Notes: generated by a model from the letters alone, not told the origin. Counted from the stretch's first letter, positions 1 through 7,733 are shown. The stretch is DNA of 14,703 bases from an uncultured Clostridia bacterium (GCA_947174215.1 CAMWIB010000011.1:1-14703); one strand, 5' to 3'. Program-made: numbers and translations.

Positions 1-26
1 TAGGTCTGGTGGGAGCGGATATTTGT

Positions 27-54
27 TTTAGAGACATATACAAAATGATATATT
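27..54 (+). promoter_or_regulatory. Possible promoter of the decarboxylase operon
   Basis: TTTAGA (27-32) and TATATT (49-54) are separated by 16 bases and lie just before the ribosome binding site GGAGGA (72-77) of the first operon gene. Each hexamer matches the sigma-A consensus only partly (4/6 and 5/6). The window starts close by, so the operon could also be transcribed from further upstream. Confidence 0.3.
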
Positions 55-82
55 TGCAACGATTATTTTTCGGAGGACTATA

Positions 83-1486
83 ATGGAAAAAACTCTTGAA
101 ACCCATAAGGTTCAATTTACAGAGACCGTATTGCGCGATTCAAACCAATCCTTGATTGCTACGCGCTTGCCGTACTCTAAGTTTGCCGACATTCTCCCCA
201 CTATGGATAAAGCGGGATATTATTCCGTCGAGTGCTGGGGCGGTGCGGTGTTTGACGTGTGTTTGAGATTTTTGGACGAGGACCCGTGGCAAAGACTTCG
301 CAATATCCGCAAGGCTATGCCCAACACCAAGCTCCAAATGTTGCTCAGAGGACAAAACTTGCTTGGCTATAAGCACTATCCCGACGAAATTGTCAAGATG
401 TTCGTAGAGAAGTCCGTTGAAAACGGTATTGACATCATCCGTATTTTCGACGCTCTTAACGACTTGCGCAATATCGAGGTTGCAACCAAGGCGGCTATCA
501 AGGCGGGCGCGACGGTATCGGGTACGCTCAGCTTTACGCAAAGCCCCGTACATACGCTTGCCGCATTCGCTAAGCAGGCGAAGGAAATGGAGGATATGGG
601 CGTTGCCACTATCTGCGTAAAGGATATGGCGGGCGTTATGACTCCGCAGGAAGCGTACGACCTTATCGGCGCGATAAAGAGCGAGGTCAAGGTTCCTGTC
701 GTACTTCATACGCACTGCACGACGGGTATGGCGTTTATGACCTACCTCAAAGCAATCGAGGCTGGCGTTGACGTTATCGACACCGCAACCTCTTGCTTCT
801 CCGGCGGTACAAGCCAGCCTGCAACCGAAACGCTCAACTACGCGCTCAAACAGCTCGGCTATGAAACGGGTCTTAACGACGCAGTTCTCAAAGAAGTCAA
901 CGATTTCTTCAAGCCTATCCGCGACGGCTATCTTGCAGACGGCACGCTCAACCCCAAGATGATGGCGACCGATACGGACGCTCTCAACTACAAGGTCCCC
1001 GGCGGTATGCTTTCCAACCTCGTATCTCAGCTCAAAGCGCAGAACGCTATGGACAAGTTCGAGGAAGTGCTTATCGAAACCCCGAAGGTAAGAGCGGACC
1101 TCGGTTATCCGCCGCTCGTCACGCCTATGAGTCAGATGGTCGGCGTTCAGGCTACCAACAACGTGCTTTCTGGCGAGAGATATAAGAACATCTCCAAGGA
1201 AGTCAAGGCGTATTGCAGAGGCGAGTACGGCACGTCACCCGCTCCTATCAATCCCGAAGTTATGAAGAAGGCTCTCGGCGACGAACAGCCTATCGAGGGT
1301 AGATACGCAGATACGCTTGAACCTGTCTTCGAGCAGACTAAGAAGGAACTCGAAGGTATGGCTAAGAGCGACGAGGACGTCCTCAGCTATATCCTCTTCC
1401 CGCAGGTGACTGAGAAGTATTTCGCGGCGCGCAAGGCTAAGGAAGAGAAAATCGTCAAGTATACGATTACCCCCGTCGAGGAATGA
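83..1486 (+). CDS. oadA: Oxaloacetate decarboxylase alpha subunit (carboxyltransferase domain only)
   Basis: This 467-residue protein is the carboxyltransferase of a biotin-dependent decarboxylase. In this family it moves the carboxyl group from oxaloacetate to biotin, releasing pyruvate. It has the TIM-barrel signature of the pyruvate carboxylase/OadA/transcarboxylase 5S family: LRDSNQS near the N-terminus (metal-binding Asp19 and Gln22), Lys180 in VKDMAGVMTP (the lysine carbamylated in homologues), and the metal ligands His209 and His211 in HTHCTTG. Classical OadA is about 590 residues with a fused C-terminal biotin domain. Here that domain is missing and is supplied by a separate gene two positions downstream. 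The start follows GGAGGA (72-77) at good spacing. The next gene starts 8 bases after the stop. Pyruvate carboxylase subunit B is the main alternative by sequence, but the OadG-like and OadB-like neighbours favour a membrane decarboxylase. Confidence 0.9.
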   Translation: MEKTLETHKVQFTETVLRDSNQSLIATRLPYSKFADILPTMDKAGYYSVECWGGAVFDVCLRFLDEDPWQRLRNIRKAMPNTKLQMLLRGQNLLGYKHYPDEIVKMFVEKSVENGIDIIRIFDALNDLRNIEVATKAAIKAGATVSGTLSFTQSPVHTLAAFAKQAKEMEDMGVATICVKDMAGVMTPQEAYDLIGAIKSEVKVPVVLHTHCTTGMAFMTYLKAIEAGVDVIDTATSCFSGGTSQPATETLNYALKQLGYETGLNDAVLKEVNDFFKPIRDGYLADGTLNPKMMATDTDALNYKVPGGMLSNLVSQLKAQNAMDKFEEVLIETPKVRADLGYPPLVTPMSQMVGVQATNNVLSGERYKNISKEVKAYCRGEYGTSPAPINPEVMKKALGDEQPIEGRYADTLEPVFEQTKKELEGMAKSDEDVLSYILFPQVTEKYFAARKAKEEKIVKYTITPVEE

Positions 1487-1494
1487 GGTGACGT

Positions 1495-1929
1495 ATGAGC
1501 AGTATGCATTTAATTGCCGCAGTTTTCGATAAAACGGAGCATATTAAGGTGACGGACGCGCTGTTGCTTGCCGTCATCGGTGTCGTCATAGTCTTTATCG
1601 TGCTTATCGCGCTTATGCTCATCGTCACGGCGGTCGGCAAGATTTTTGACGGCAGCGAGAAGCTCCAAAAGGAACATCCCGAGTGGGGCGAGAAGATTGC
1701 GGACGTCAAATCAAAAATGATGTTCTGGAAGAAGTTCCAAAAGCAAGAGCCTGCCAGCGAGAGCGCGGTAAACGTGCCGCTTGCGGAGGGTACTTGCGGT
1801 GAGCTTAAACTCATCAATACGGAAGAGCGCGACGCCGCTATGATTATGGCAATCGTTGCGGATACGACTGGCACACCTCTCAATGAGTTGCGCTTTAAGT
1901 CCATCAAGAGATTGGAGGAAGAAAAATGA
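1495..1929 (+). CDS. oadG: OadG-family small membrane subunit (gamma/delta)
   Basis: A 144-residue protein with one strongly hydrophobic segment at about residues 21-48, followed by a charged cytoplasmic tail. This is the architecture of the OadG/MmdD family, which ties the carboxyltransferase to the membrane beta subunit. The C-terminal motif ERDAAMIMAIVADTTG followed by a basic end is also seen in longer family members. Klebsiella-type OadG is only about 80 residues, so this is the longer form, closer to delta subunits of methylmalonyl-CoA and glutaconyl-CoA decarboxylases. GAGGTG (1485-1490) overlaps the oadA stop and sets the start. The stop overlaps the next start by four bases (ATGA, 1926-1929), implying translational coupling. 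Confidence 0.8.
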   Translation: MSSMHLIAAVFDKTEHIKVTDALLLAVIGVVIVFIVLIALMLIVTAVGKIFDGSEKLQKEHPEWGEKIADVKSKMMFWKKFQKQEPASESAVNVPLAEGTCGELKLINTEERDAAMIMAIVADTTGTPLNELRFKSIKRLEEEK

Positions 1930-2321
1930 TTTATAAGGTCAGTTTGAATGGTAAATTTTACGAGGTTGAAGTAGAAAAGGGCGAGGCTGTTATAAAGTCC
2001 GAGTTCGACGCGGCAGTTCCGCAGGCGGCAGTTCCTGCCGTTAGTTCTGCCAACGTTCCTCAAACAGCAGCACCTGTTGCCGCACCCGCACCAGCGGCGG
2101 CGGCAAGCGCGGCGGCTATCACCGCTCCTATGCCCGGCAACATCAACGCAGTCAAGGTCACAAGCGGTCAGGCTGTCAAAGAGGGCGACGTTCTCGTTAT
2201 CCTTGAAGCTATGAAGATGGAAAACGAGATTACCGCTCCCAAGGCAGGTAAGGTCGGTCAGATTTTCGTACAAAAGGGCGCTACGGTGGAAACAGGCGCT
2301 CCGCTCGTTGAAGTTCTGTAA
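1926..2321 (+). CDS. Biotin carboxyl carrier subunit of the decarboxylase
   Basis: A 131-residue biotin carrier. The N-terminal part (1-28) is a short beta-rich piece, then an Ala/Pro-rich flexible linker (about 29-62), then a biotinyl-lipoyl domain (about 65-131). The biotinylation motif EAMKMENEI places the biotin on Lys97, about 35 residues from the C-terminus as is usual. The linker lets the biotin swing between the carboxyltransferase (83-1486) and the membrane beta subunit (2334-3530), where carboxybiotin is decarboxylated. It overlaps oadG by four bases. Similar free carriers are the gamma subunits of methylmalonyl-CoA and glutaconyl-CoA decarboxylases. I leave the symbol blank because the naming differs between these enzymes. 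Confidence 0.92.
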   Translation: MIYKVSLNGKFYEVEVEKGEAVIKSEFDAAVPQAAVPAVSSANVPQTAAPVAAPAPAAAASAAAITAPMPGNINAVKVTSGQAVKEGDVLVILEAMKMENEITAPKAGKVGQIFVQKGATVETGAPLVEVL

Positions 2322-2333
2322 GGAGTTCGCTGT

Positions 2334-3530
2334 ATGAATATAGGAGAAATTCTTAAAAATCTTGGCGAAAGCACAGGATTTGCGGGCTTTGGAAATGCAG
2401 GCGGTTGGCAATCAATCATAATGATTATCATTGCGCTGTTCTTCCTGTGGCTCGGAATTAAAAAGAAATTTGAGCCGTTGTTGCTTGTAGGTATAGCGTT
2501 CGGTATGTTGCTCACAAACCTTCCTAACAGCGGACTTTATCACGCAGAGTGGTGGACGGGTCCGGATGTTGTTGACAACGGCGTTGACTATCTGAAAGTT
2601 CTGCACGACGGCGGTTTGCTTGATATCCTTTACATAGGCGTAAAGACGGGTGTATATCCCTGCTTGATATTTATTGGTGTTGGAGCTATGACGGACTTCG
2701 GCCCAATGCTTTCACGTCCCAGTTCATTGATACTCGGCGCGGCGGCACAGGGCGGTATTTACCTTGTTCTTATTCTCGCCGTTGCAACGGGAATGTATAC
2801 GGGCGGTGAAGCGGCATCAATTTCCATTATCGCAGGTGCAGACGGTCCTACGGCTATCTTCCTTACGAAGTCGCTTGCTCCTGAATTGCTTGCGCCTATC
2901 GCGGTTGCGGCGTACTCGTATATGGCACTCATTCCGCTTTTGCAACCTCCGTTTATGAAGTTGCTCACAACGAAGAAAGAGCGTATGACGGTTATGACTT
3001 CTACGCGTAAGGTCAGCAAGAAGGAAAAGATTATATTCCCGATTCTCGTTACGATTATCGTTTCATTGCTCTTGCCGTCGGTTGCTCCGCTTCTTGGAAG
3101 CTTGATGTTTGGTAACTTGCTCAAAGAGTGCGGCGTGACGGAAAGACTTTCCGATACCGCACAAAACGCTTTGATGAACATCGTTACGCTGTTCCTCGGT
3201 ATATCCGTCGGCGCAACTGCAATCGGCGTGACATTCCTTACAGGCAAGACGTTGGTTATCATTGTGCTTGGTCTTGCAGGTTTCGTACTTGCTACGATAT
3301 GCGGCTTGCTGATTGGCAAACTCTTGTATGTCATTTCAAAGGGCAAAATCAATCCGCTTATCGGTTCGGCAGGCGTTTCGGCTGTGCCTATGGCGGCTCG
3401 TGTATCTAATACAGTCGGCTTGCAGTATAACAAGGGTAACTACTTGCTCATGCACGCTATGGGACCAAACGTCGCGGGCGTTATCGGCTCGGCTGTTGCG
3501 GCAGGCTTCCTGCTTGCGGTGTTCGGCTAA
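2334..3530 (+). CDS. oadB: Na+-pumping decarboxylase beta subunit (OadB/GcdB/MmdB family)
   Basis: This 398-residue polytopic membrane protein decarboxylates carboxybiotin and couples the reaction to Na+ export. Two family signatures are clear: AGADGPTAIF with Asp170, which corresponds to the Asp203 of Klebsiella OadB required for Na+ transport, and GPNVAGVIGSAVAAG near the C-terminus with Asn379 and Ser386, matching the second Na+-site region. Hydrophobic stretches occur throughout, for example residues 27-45, 50-62, 108-120 and 131-155. The length is within the family range of about 375-435. Substrate specificity comes from the alpha subunit, so calling it oxaloacetate-specific depends on the neighbour at 83-1486. 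AAGGAG (2320-2325) overlaps the previous stop and fixes the start. It is the last gene of the operon. Confidence 0.93.
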   Translation: MNIGEILKNLGESTGFAGFGNAGGWQSIIMIIIALFFLWLGIKKKFEPLLLVGIAFGMLLTNLPNSGLYHAEWWTGPDVVDNGVDYLKVLHDGGLLDILYIGVKTGVYPCLIFIGVGAMTDFGPMLSRPSSLILGAAAQGGIYLVLILAVATGMYTGGEAASISIIAGADGPTAIFLTKSLAPELLAPIAVAAYSYMALIPLLQPPFMKLLTTKKERMTVMTSTRKVSKKEKIIFPILVTIIVSLLLPSVAPLLGSLMFGNLLKECGVTERLSDTAQNALMNIVTLFLGISVGATAIGVTFLTGKTLVIIVLGLAGFVLATICGLLIGKLLYVISKGKINPLIGSAGVSAVPMAARVSNTVGLQYNKGNYLLMHAMGPNVAGVIGSAVAAGFLLAVFG

Positions 3531-3561
3531 AACCCATATCGGGGTCCCCGCAAAATCGGGG

Positions 3562-3613
3562 TTTCCACAAACGTCCTTGTTCGTGGGGTAAAAGCCTCCC
3601 TGTTTGTGGGGGA
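3562..3613. repeat. Degenerate copies of the CCCCACAAAC palindromic repeat (left cluster)
   Basis: Positions 3562-3589 are a diverged copy of the hairpin repeat seen intact at 3793-3820: CCACAAAC, a short GTCCTT loop, then GTTCGTGG, with one mismatch in the stem. It is followed at about 3595-3613 by a half-copy that keeps only CCTCCCTGTTTGTGGGGG. The preceding bases 3536-3561 contain related GGGGTCCCC and ATCGGGG blocks. The pattern suggests tandem copies of a small palindromic element that have decayed. Confidence 0.7.
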
Positions 3614-3673
3614 AATATTAGGCAACGGTGGCGCGCTTGCCTAAAACACAATTCATTTATCAAACATAAACTG

Positions 3674-3705
3674 TATCGCGCGACAGTCTGTTCTGTCGCG
3701 CGATA
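3674..3705. other. Perfect 13-bp hairpin, non-terminator
   Basis: TATCGCGCGACAG (3674-3686) and CTGTCGCGCGATA (3693-3705) are perfect inverted repeats around a 6-base loop. The GC-rich stem is very stable, but the flanks on both strands lack a T-run, so it is not a standard terminator. It could be a palindromic mobile remnant, a protein site or an RNA element. Confidence 0.8.
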
Positions 3706-3787
3706 TATAATATAATGGGATTCCCGTATAGGGACATATTGCAAGCCATATCCAAATGGGAGAACGAGCGCAATATAGGTTAAAAAT

Positions 3788-3859
3788 CGGGGTCCCCACA
3801 AACGCCCCTGTTTGTGGGGTAGAATTCGGAGTCCCCACAAACGTCCCTGTTTGTGGGGT
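3788..3859. repeat. Two tandem perfect hairpin repeats upstream of the transporter
   Basis: Two near-identical units 39 bases apart each form a perfect 10-bp stem CCCCACAAAC/GTTTGTGGGG with a six-base loop. The arms are 3794-3803 with 3810-3819 (loop GCCCCT) and 3833-3842 with 3849-3858 (loop GTCCCT). Diverged copies lie at 3562-3613. The second hairpin ends only eight bases before the ribosome binding site AGGAG (3867-3871) of the transporter, so in RNA it would sit next to the translation start. The repeat resembles REP or MITE-like palindromic units, but I do not recognise the family. Confidence 0.85.
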
Positions 3860-3877
3860 GATTGGTAGGAGATTTTT

Positions 3878-4852
3878 ATGCAGAAAAAACATAGTATGTT
3901 TGGAAACGTAATTTTGCTCCTTTGTGCTACCGTGTGGGGCTTGGCATTCGCTTTTCAACGCCGCGCGGTTGGCAGTATCAATCCTATTGCCTTCAACGGT
4001 ATGCGCTTCGTGCTTGCAACCTTCGTTCTCTTGATAGTTCTGGTTATTTGCGAGTTGGTAGGCAAGAAACGCGGCGTTAAAAGAACGGGGTGGAATAAGT
4101 CCACTATCATTGGCGGCATTTGTTGTGGAATCGCACTTATCACCGCAAGTAATCTTCAACAGTACGGAATACAGTCTACCTCGGCGGGCAGGGCGAGCTT
4201 TATTACCGCACTGTACATAGTTCTCGTGCCGGTATTCGGTTTGCTTATCGGCAAGAAGTTTAGCATACTCAGTCGCTTTGCAATTCCTATCGCGCTCGCA
4301 GGCTTTTGGCTTATGTGTACGAGTGATGGCGGCAAGCTCGGAATGGGTGACCTGCTTGGGCTTGGAAGCACGGTTTTCTTTGCAATACAAATTCAGTTCA
4401 TCGACATTTTCGGCAAGGACTCCGACCCGATAAAAATTACGCTTGTTCAGTTTTTCACCTGCGCCCTTGTAAGCATTCCGTGTATGGGTATTGCAGGTTT
4501 CCCGCCCACGGATACATTCACTGATATCAACAATTTGATAAATTTGTTGTACGTAGGTATTTTCTCGGCAGGCATAGGCTTCACTTTGCAGACGATTGGA
4601 CAGAAGTATACGGAGCCTTCCGTAGCTTCGCTGATAATGAGCTTGGAGTCTGTCGTAGGACTTATCGGTGCGGTTATAATCTTGCACGAGGTTCATTCAA
4701 CCGCAGAGCTTGCAGGTTGCTTGCTCGTATTCCTCGCGGTTATACTGGCGCAATTCAGCGTGCCAAGAAAGTTTTTGCGCTTTAACAAGAATTCGTTTGC
4801 GCTTACTGCAAGCAAAAAGCAATGGTTTTATGACGACGAGAGCTTGCTGTAA
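3878..4852 (+). CDS. EamA/DMT-family transporter
   Basis: A 324-residue membrane protein of the drug/metabolite transporter superfamily. It contains two homologous EamA repeats, about residues 8-147 and 156-293, each with around five hydrophobic helices, giving roughly ten in total. The first repeat starts with the typical LLLCATVWGLAFAFQR (Trp20, Gly21 and Phe24 region) and ends helix four with GRASFITALYIVLVPVFG. The second repeat contains SLESVVGLIGAVIILHE with Glu257, a hallmark of this family. Substrates range over amino acids, nucleosides and metabolites and cannot be told from sequence. The start follows AGGAG (3867-3871). The gene stands alone, bounded by non-coding stretches of 347 and 284 bases. 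A polar tail (about 297-324) follows the last helix. Confidence 0.9.
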   Translation: MQKKHSMFGNVILLLCATVWGLAFAFQRRAVGSINPIAFNGMRFVLATFVLLIVLVICELVGKKRGVKRTGWNKSTIIGGICCGIALITASNLQQYGIQSTSAGRASFITALYIVLVPVFGLLIGKKFSILSRFAIPIALAGFWLMCTSDGGKLGMGDLLGLGSTVFFAIQIQFIDIFGKDSDPIKITLVQFFTCALVSIPCMGIAGFPPTDTFTDINNLINLLYVGIFSAGIGFTLQTIGQKYTEPSVASLIMSLESVVGLIGAVIILHEVHSTAELAGCLLVFLAVILAQFSVPRKFLRFNKNSFALTASKKQWFYDDESLL

Positions 4853-5136
4853 ATCGTTTCGCACGGTGGCATAATGGCGGTATAACGACGGCACAATTTT
4901 TGCATTATTATACCAAATTGACATTTTATATTATCATTTTAGACGTTTAATATACGGTTTTTGACAATCATATTCGCATATTGGAAACGCGCCTTTCGCA
5001 CGAAAGCCTATCTTTCTTTTGACATAATTTTATCAGAAATAAAATAAATTACACTTGTTTGAAATTGCGTATTGTTTTTTATGTAATTCTATAATAAAAT
5101 TATATTGTAATAAATGAGCATTGCTCGGAGGGAATT
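4853..5136. other. AT-rich non-coding spacer before the DUF2804 gene
   Basis: No gene is visible. There is an inverted repeat GGTATAA/TTATACC (4879-4885 and 4908-4914) that could be a weak end of the transporter transcript, and a short palindrome CTTTCG-CA-CGAAAG (4993-5006). TTGACA occurs three times (4918, 4961, 5019) without a good -10 box at normal spacing. TATAAT at 5090-5095 is the best -10 for the downstream gene, paired only with a weak TTGCGT at 19 bases. A small hairpin GAGC-ATT-GCTC (5116-5126) touches the ribosome binding site GGAGGG (5127-5132). Confidence 0.6.
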
Positions 5137-6255
5137 ATGGCAAAAGTAACAAAAAAGACGTACGTAGGCTGGAAAGAGGCCAAGGAAAAACGTAAACAAA
5201 TCGAATACACCGCGCCTACGCGTTTGCTTGACGATAAGGGCAATCTGCTCGTCAAGGGCGGCTGGGCAAGACATAACGTTTTCGAATACGACCGTACCAA
5301 GGCGCGTCCTCAAATGCGTGGCAAGGAGTGGGATTTCTATCAGGTCTGCAACGGTAAGTATATGGTTCAAATCTCAATGGCAAATATCTCAATCGGCGGC
5401 TACGCTTCCGCTAACCTCGTGGATATAAGCGGAAAGAACAAAAAGGTTATCACCAGTATGGCTCTGTGGCTCGGTGGCAAGAACAAGGTCGTTATGCCCG
5501 AGAACTGCGACTGCCCCAACGTGTGCGAGTATAAGAAGGGTAAATTCCTCTTCCGCGCAACTACCGAGAAAACGTCGCGTATATTGGAATTCAAAGGTCC
5601 GTGTAAGGACGGCTTCGTGGACGCTAAATTCCAGATGGATTTGTTTGACGACCACCAGAATATAACGATTGTCACGCCGTTCAAGAAAAAGGATAAATAT
5701 AAGCCAACCCGCTTCTTTATGACGATGAAGCAAAACTGTATGCCTTGCGAGGGTACGTTTAAGTACGGCGATAAGGTCGTTACGTTTGAGAAAAAGGATA
5801 CCTTCTGCGTTCTCGACTGGGGCAGAGGCGTATGGCCGTATAAGAACGTGTGGTACTGGGGCAACGGCGCGCAGTACATAAAGGACGCTGAGGGCAACGA
5901 CCATATCTTTGGATTTGAAATCACTTGGGGTATCGGTGACGAGAGCAATGCAACCGAAACCTGCCTCTTCTACGACGGCGTAGCGCACAAGATTGGCTCG
6001 GTTGACGTAGAGGTGTTCCCCAAGCCTGATAAGTATATGAAGCCGTGGCACTTCGTGTCCGAGGACGGCAGATTCGACCTCACGATGACTCCCTTCTTTG
6101 ACCATCATTCGGATATGAACGGACTCAATATCGTTCGTATGCACTCGCATCAGGTTCACGGACTCTGGAACGGCACGGTCGTTCTCGACGACGGTACGAA
6201 GCTTGATATAAAGGATATGTACGCATTCTGCGAGTACGTCGAAAATAAGTGGTGA
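5137..6255 (+). CDS. DUF2804 family protein
   Basis: A 372-residue soluble protein without signal peptide or membrane segments, recognised as DUF2804. The family landmarks are in order: LLDDKGNL and GGWARH near residues 30-46, KEWDFY at 63-68, and the strong motif DWGRGVWPYKNVWYWG at 227-242. It is followed by FGFEITWGIGDESNATE, also typical. The family is widespread but its biochemical function is unknown to me. It is sometimes compared with beta-barrel lipocalin-like or AttH/CrtC-like proteins, which is a weak structural hint only. The start follows GGAGGG (5127-5132). It is monocistronic, with its own likely promoter upstream and a hairpin terminator candidate at 6296-6331. The first 20 residues are rich in lysine. 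Confidence 0.85.
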   Translation: MAKVTKKTYVGWKEAKEKRKQIEYTAPTRLLDDKGNLLVKGGWARHNVFEYDRTKARPQMRGKEWDFYQVCNGKYMVQISMANISIGGYASANLVDISGKNKKVITSMALWLGGKNKVVMPENCDCPNVCEYKKGKFLFRATTEKTSRILEFKGPCKDGFVDAKFQMDLFDDHQNITIVTPFKKKDKYKPTRFFMTMKQNCMPCEGTFKYGDKVVTFEKKDTFCVLDWGRGVWPYKNVWYWGNGAQYIKDAEGNDHIFGFEITWGIGDESNATETCLFYDGVAHKIGSVDVEVFPKPDKYMKPWHFVSEDGRFDLTMTPFFDHHSDMNGLNIVRMHSHQVHGLWNGTVVLDDGTKLDIKDMYAFCEYVENKW

Positions 6256-6295
6256 GTTTAGCATAAACCCACTCAATAAACATAGTTGTAAATAA

Positions 6296-6331
6296 GCATA
6301 AGTCGGGCGGTATCCATTCCGCCCCTTATGC
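6296..6331 (+). terminator. Hairpin, probable terminator after the DUF2804 gene
   Basis: GCATAAG (6296-6302) pairs with CTTATGC (6325-6331), and GGGCGG (6305-6310) pairs with CCGCCC (6319-6324), leaving a two-base bulge and an eight-base loop. The stem is strong. The downstream GTTCTGTT is only moderately T-rich, so efficiency is uncertain. On the minus strand the stem is followed by TTATTTAC, so it could act in both directions. Confidence 0.5.
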
Positions 6332-6445
6332 GTTCTGTTGACACATAGTCACTCCTATTTGTAAGGCAAATTTAAGCGCGAAAGTAGAATATATTTGAGC
6401 GCAAAAGAGGGAGCAATAAACCAAGTATTTCGCTGTGAGGTGCGT

Positions 6446-7678
6446 ATGGAAAAGGCAAAGAAGCTTCTTATGTTTGGAATGCTCGGAGTGTTTTTGGCAT
6501 TTATGGGCTCTACACTTGCTGTGGTGGGCGGTTTCCATATGTTCATTAACTTTTTGCAGGTGTACGGCGCAGGCTTGCTTACGATGATAGCGGGCGTGGT
6601 TTTGTTTGTTGCGTTCATTCTGGGAATTGTTGCGCTAATAACGAACGCGCGTGTTGCCGTGGTTGCAGCGATACTCTCGATAATTTCTTCTACTACGATA
6701 GCGTGTTGTCTTGGCATTCCTATGATGAGTGAACAATGGATTTATGATATTCCAGTATGTGCAGTAATAATCAGCTTCGCGGCTTTCGTAATGTTCATGC
6801 TATATTATGTAAATAATACGGCACAAAAAGCTGTCGTAACAGCAACAACTATCGAACTGAGAGTAATTTATGAAGCGGAGTCAACAGCTCAAGCGAAAGC
6901 GACGGTTAAAAAAAATGCGATACTTTGTTTAGTCATTCCAATCGCAGTCATGGCTATATTGGTCACTGTCATAACACCGTCGGTGCGTTTTGGAGTGTAT
7001 AAATGGGCGTACGACGCACTGCTCCACGAGATGGCCGATATGCATGAGGAACACTGTGTTCATTCGGTCAGCTATCATACGTTTGACAGATATCTACCCG
7101 ACAGCTATAAGGATGTGGCAAAGATAAGAGCGGAGGAAAGAGAATATCACATAATAGACTCTATGAACGCGATACAGGGTTACATCAGAAATTCAGATGA
7201 TGAACAAGTGATTGATAGCCGTGCGCGCGTTGCATATATGCGTCTTATGGAGCTTCAAGCGGTAGACCCGCGTTGGAATTTTAATAACTTTTTGTCGCTC
7301 CCATTGCAATATCCGCTTTTTAACAATGCTATGTGGCAAGGCGACGGAATTTATTTGTATGTCGCGTGTGATAGAGAAAATGAAACCATTTCAATCGATA
7401 CCAATCTGCCGATGGTTCCGATTGAAGATGGCGCGGAAATGGCGTATGAGTTCAGCGAGGCATCATTTGTATGCGATGAAATCACTCTTAAATTCTGTGA
7501 TGAAATCGTACTTGGATTTTTTGATACGCATCATACGCAATATTATTGCTTCAAAATATCGGCACTACGCTATTCCCACGATACGAAAGAGTTTTCAATC
7601 GACGTGTACTGCTACGCAACGGCTACAACCTATACGCTGACGTATACCGAGACTGCCTCTTGGTCAGATTACGAGTAG
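6446..7678 (+). CDS. Unrecognised five-helix membrane protein with large C-terminal domain
   Basis: I do not recognise this 410-residue protein. It has five predicted membrane helices at about 7-29, 42-64, 69-91, 100-122 and 158-178. By the positive-inside rule (KAKK at the N-terminus, KATVKK before helix five) the N-terminus is cytoplasmic, and the roughly 230-residue tail (180-410) lies outside the membrane. That tail is acidic, rich in Tyr and His, and contains WNFNNFLSLPLQYPLFNN and a Thr/Tyr-rich end. No catalytic motif stands out. The frame is open from a TTG at 6395, but I choose ATG 6446 because GAGGTG (6437-6442) precedes it. It is not obviously linked to the CRISPR genes, which begin about 300 bases later with their own control region. 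Confidence 0.7.
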   Translation: MEKAKKLLMFGMLGVFLAFMGSTLAVVGGFHMFINFLQVYGAGLLTMIAGVVLFVAFILGIVALITNARVAVVAAILSIISSTTIACCLGIPMMSEQWIYDIPVCAVIISFAAFVMFMLYYVNNTAQKAVVTATTIELRVIYEAESTAQAKATVKKNAILCLVIPIAVMAILVTVITPSVRFGVYKWAYDALLHEMADMHEEHCVHSVSYHTFDRYLPDSYKDVAKIRAEEREYHIIDSMNAIQGYIRNSDDEQVIDSRARVAYMRLMELQAVDPRWNFNNFLSLPLQYPLFNNAMWQGDGIYLYVACDRENETISIDTNLPMVPIEDGAEMAYEFSEASFVCDEITLKFCDEIVLGFFDTHHTQYYCFKISALRYSHDTKEFSIDVYCYATATTYTLTYTETASWSDYE

Positions 7679-7733
7679 TGAGATGGCTTAAACCTTAAAA
7701 ATTTGCGCAACACAAAAATATTATCAAATTTTA

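Larger units (their letters stand above)
3531..3877. other. Non-coding palindrome-rich spacer between oadB and the transporter
   Basis: This 347-base stretch has no convincing gene on either strand. It holds two clusters of a GC-rich palindromic repeat (about 3536-3613 and 3786-3859). Between them lie a possible weak hairpin at 3618-3644 (TTAGGCAA/TTGCCTAA arms), a strong hairpin at 3674-3705, and a 7-bp inverted repeat ATATTGC/GCAATAT at 3736-3742 and 3770-3776. None of these hairpins is followed by a T-run, so I cannot name a rho-independent terminator for the decarboxylase operon. A TATAAT lies at 3711-3716 but has no good -35 box. Confidence 0.7.

Noticed and set aside
140..715. Long open frame on the minus strand inside oadA
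   Set aside because: It mirrors the codon pattern of a well-supported plus-strand gene, has no ribosome binding site and resembles no family.
1467..2411. 314-codon minus-strand frame over the OadG and biotin carrier genes
   Set aside because: Both plus-strand genes are clear by motif, and the frame is low-complexity Ser/Cys/Arg sequence typical of a shadow.
3531..3564. Terminator of the decarboxylase operon in the AAACCC...GGGTTT and GGGGTCCCC palindromes
   Set aside because: No T-run follows, and the bases belong to the decayed repeat cluster.
3653..4696. 347-codon minus-strand frame over the palindromic spacer and transporter
   Set aside because: It reads through the inverted repeats as TPQTGTFVGTP-like peptide repeats and is antisense to a convincing EamA gene.
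4918..5024. Three TTGACA hexamers as promoters
   Set aside because: None has an acceptable -10 hexamer 16-18 bases downstream. The TATAAT at 5090-5095 is too far away.
5389..6276. 295-codon minus-strand frame over the DUF2804 gene
   Set aside because: It is antisense to a recognised family, with no initiation signal.
6395..6445. TTG start extending the membrane protein by 17 codons
   Set aside because: ATG 6446 has GAGGTG at the right distance and begins a natural Lys-rich N-terminus before helix one.
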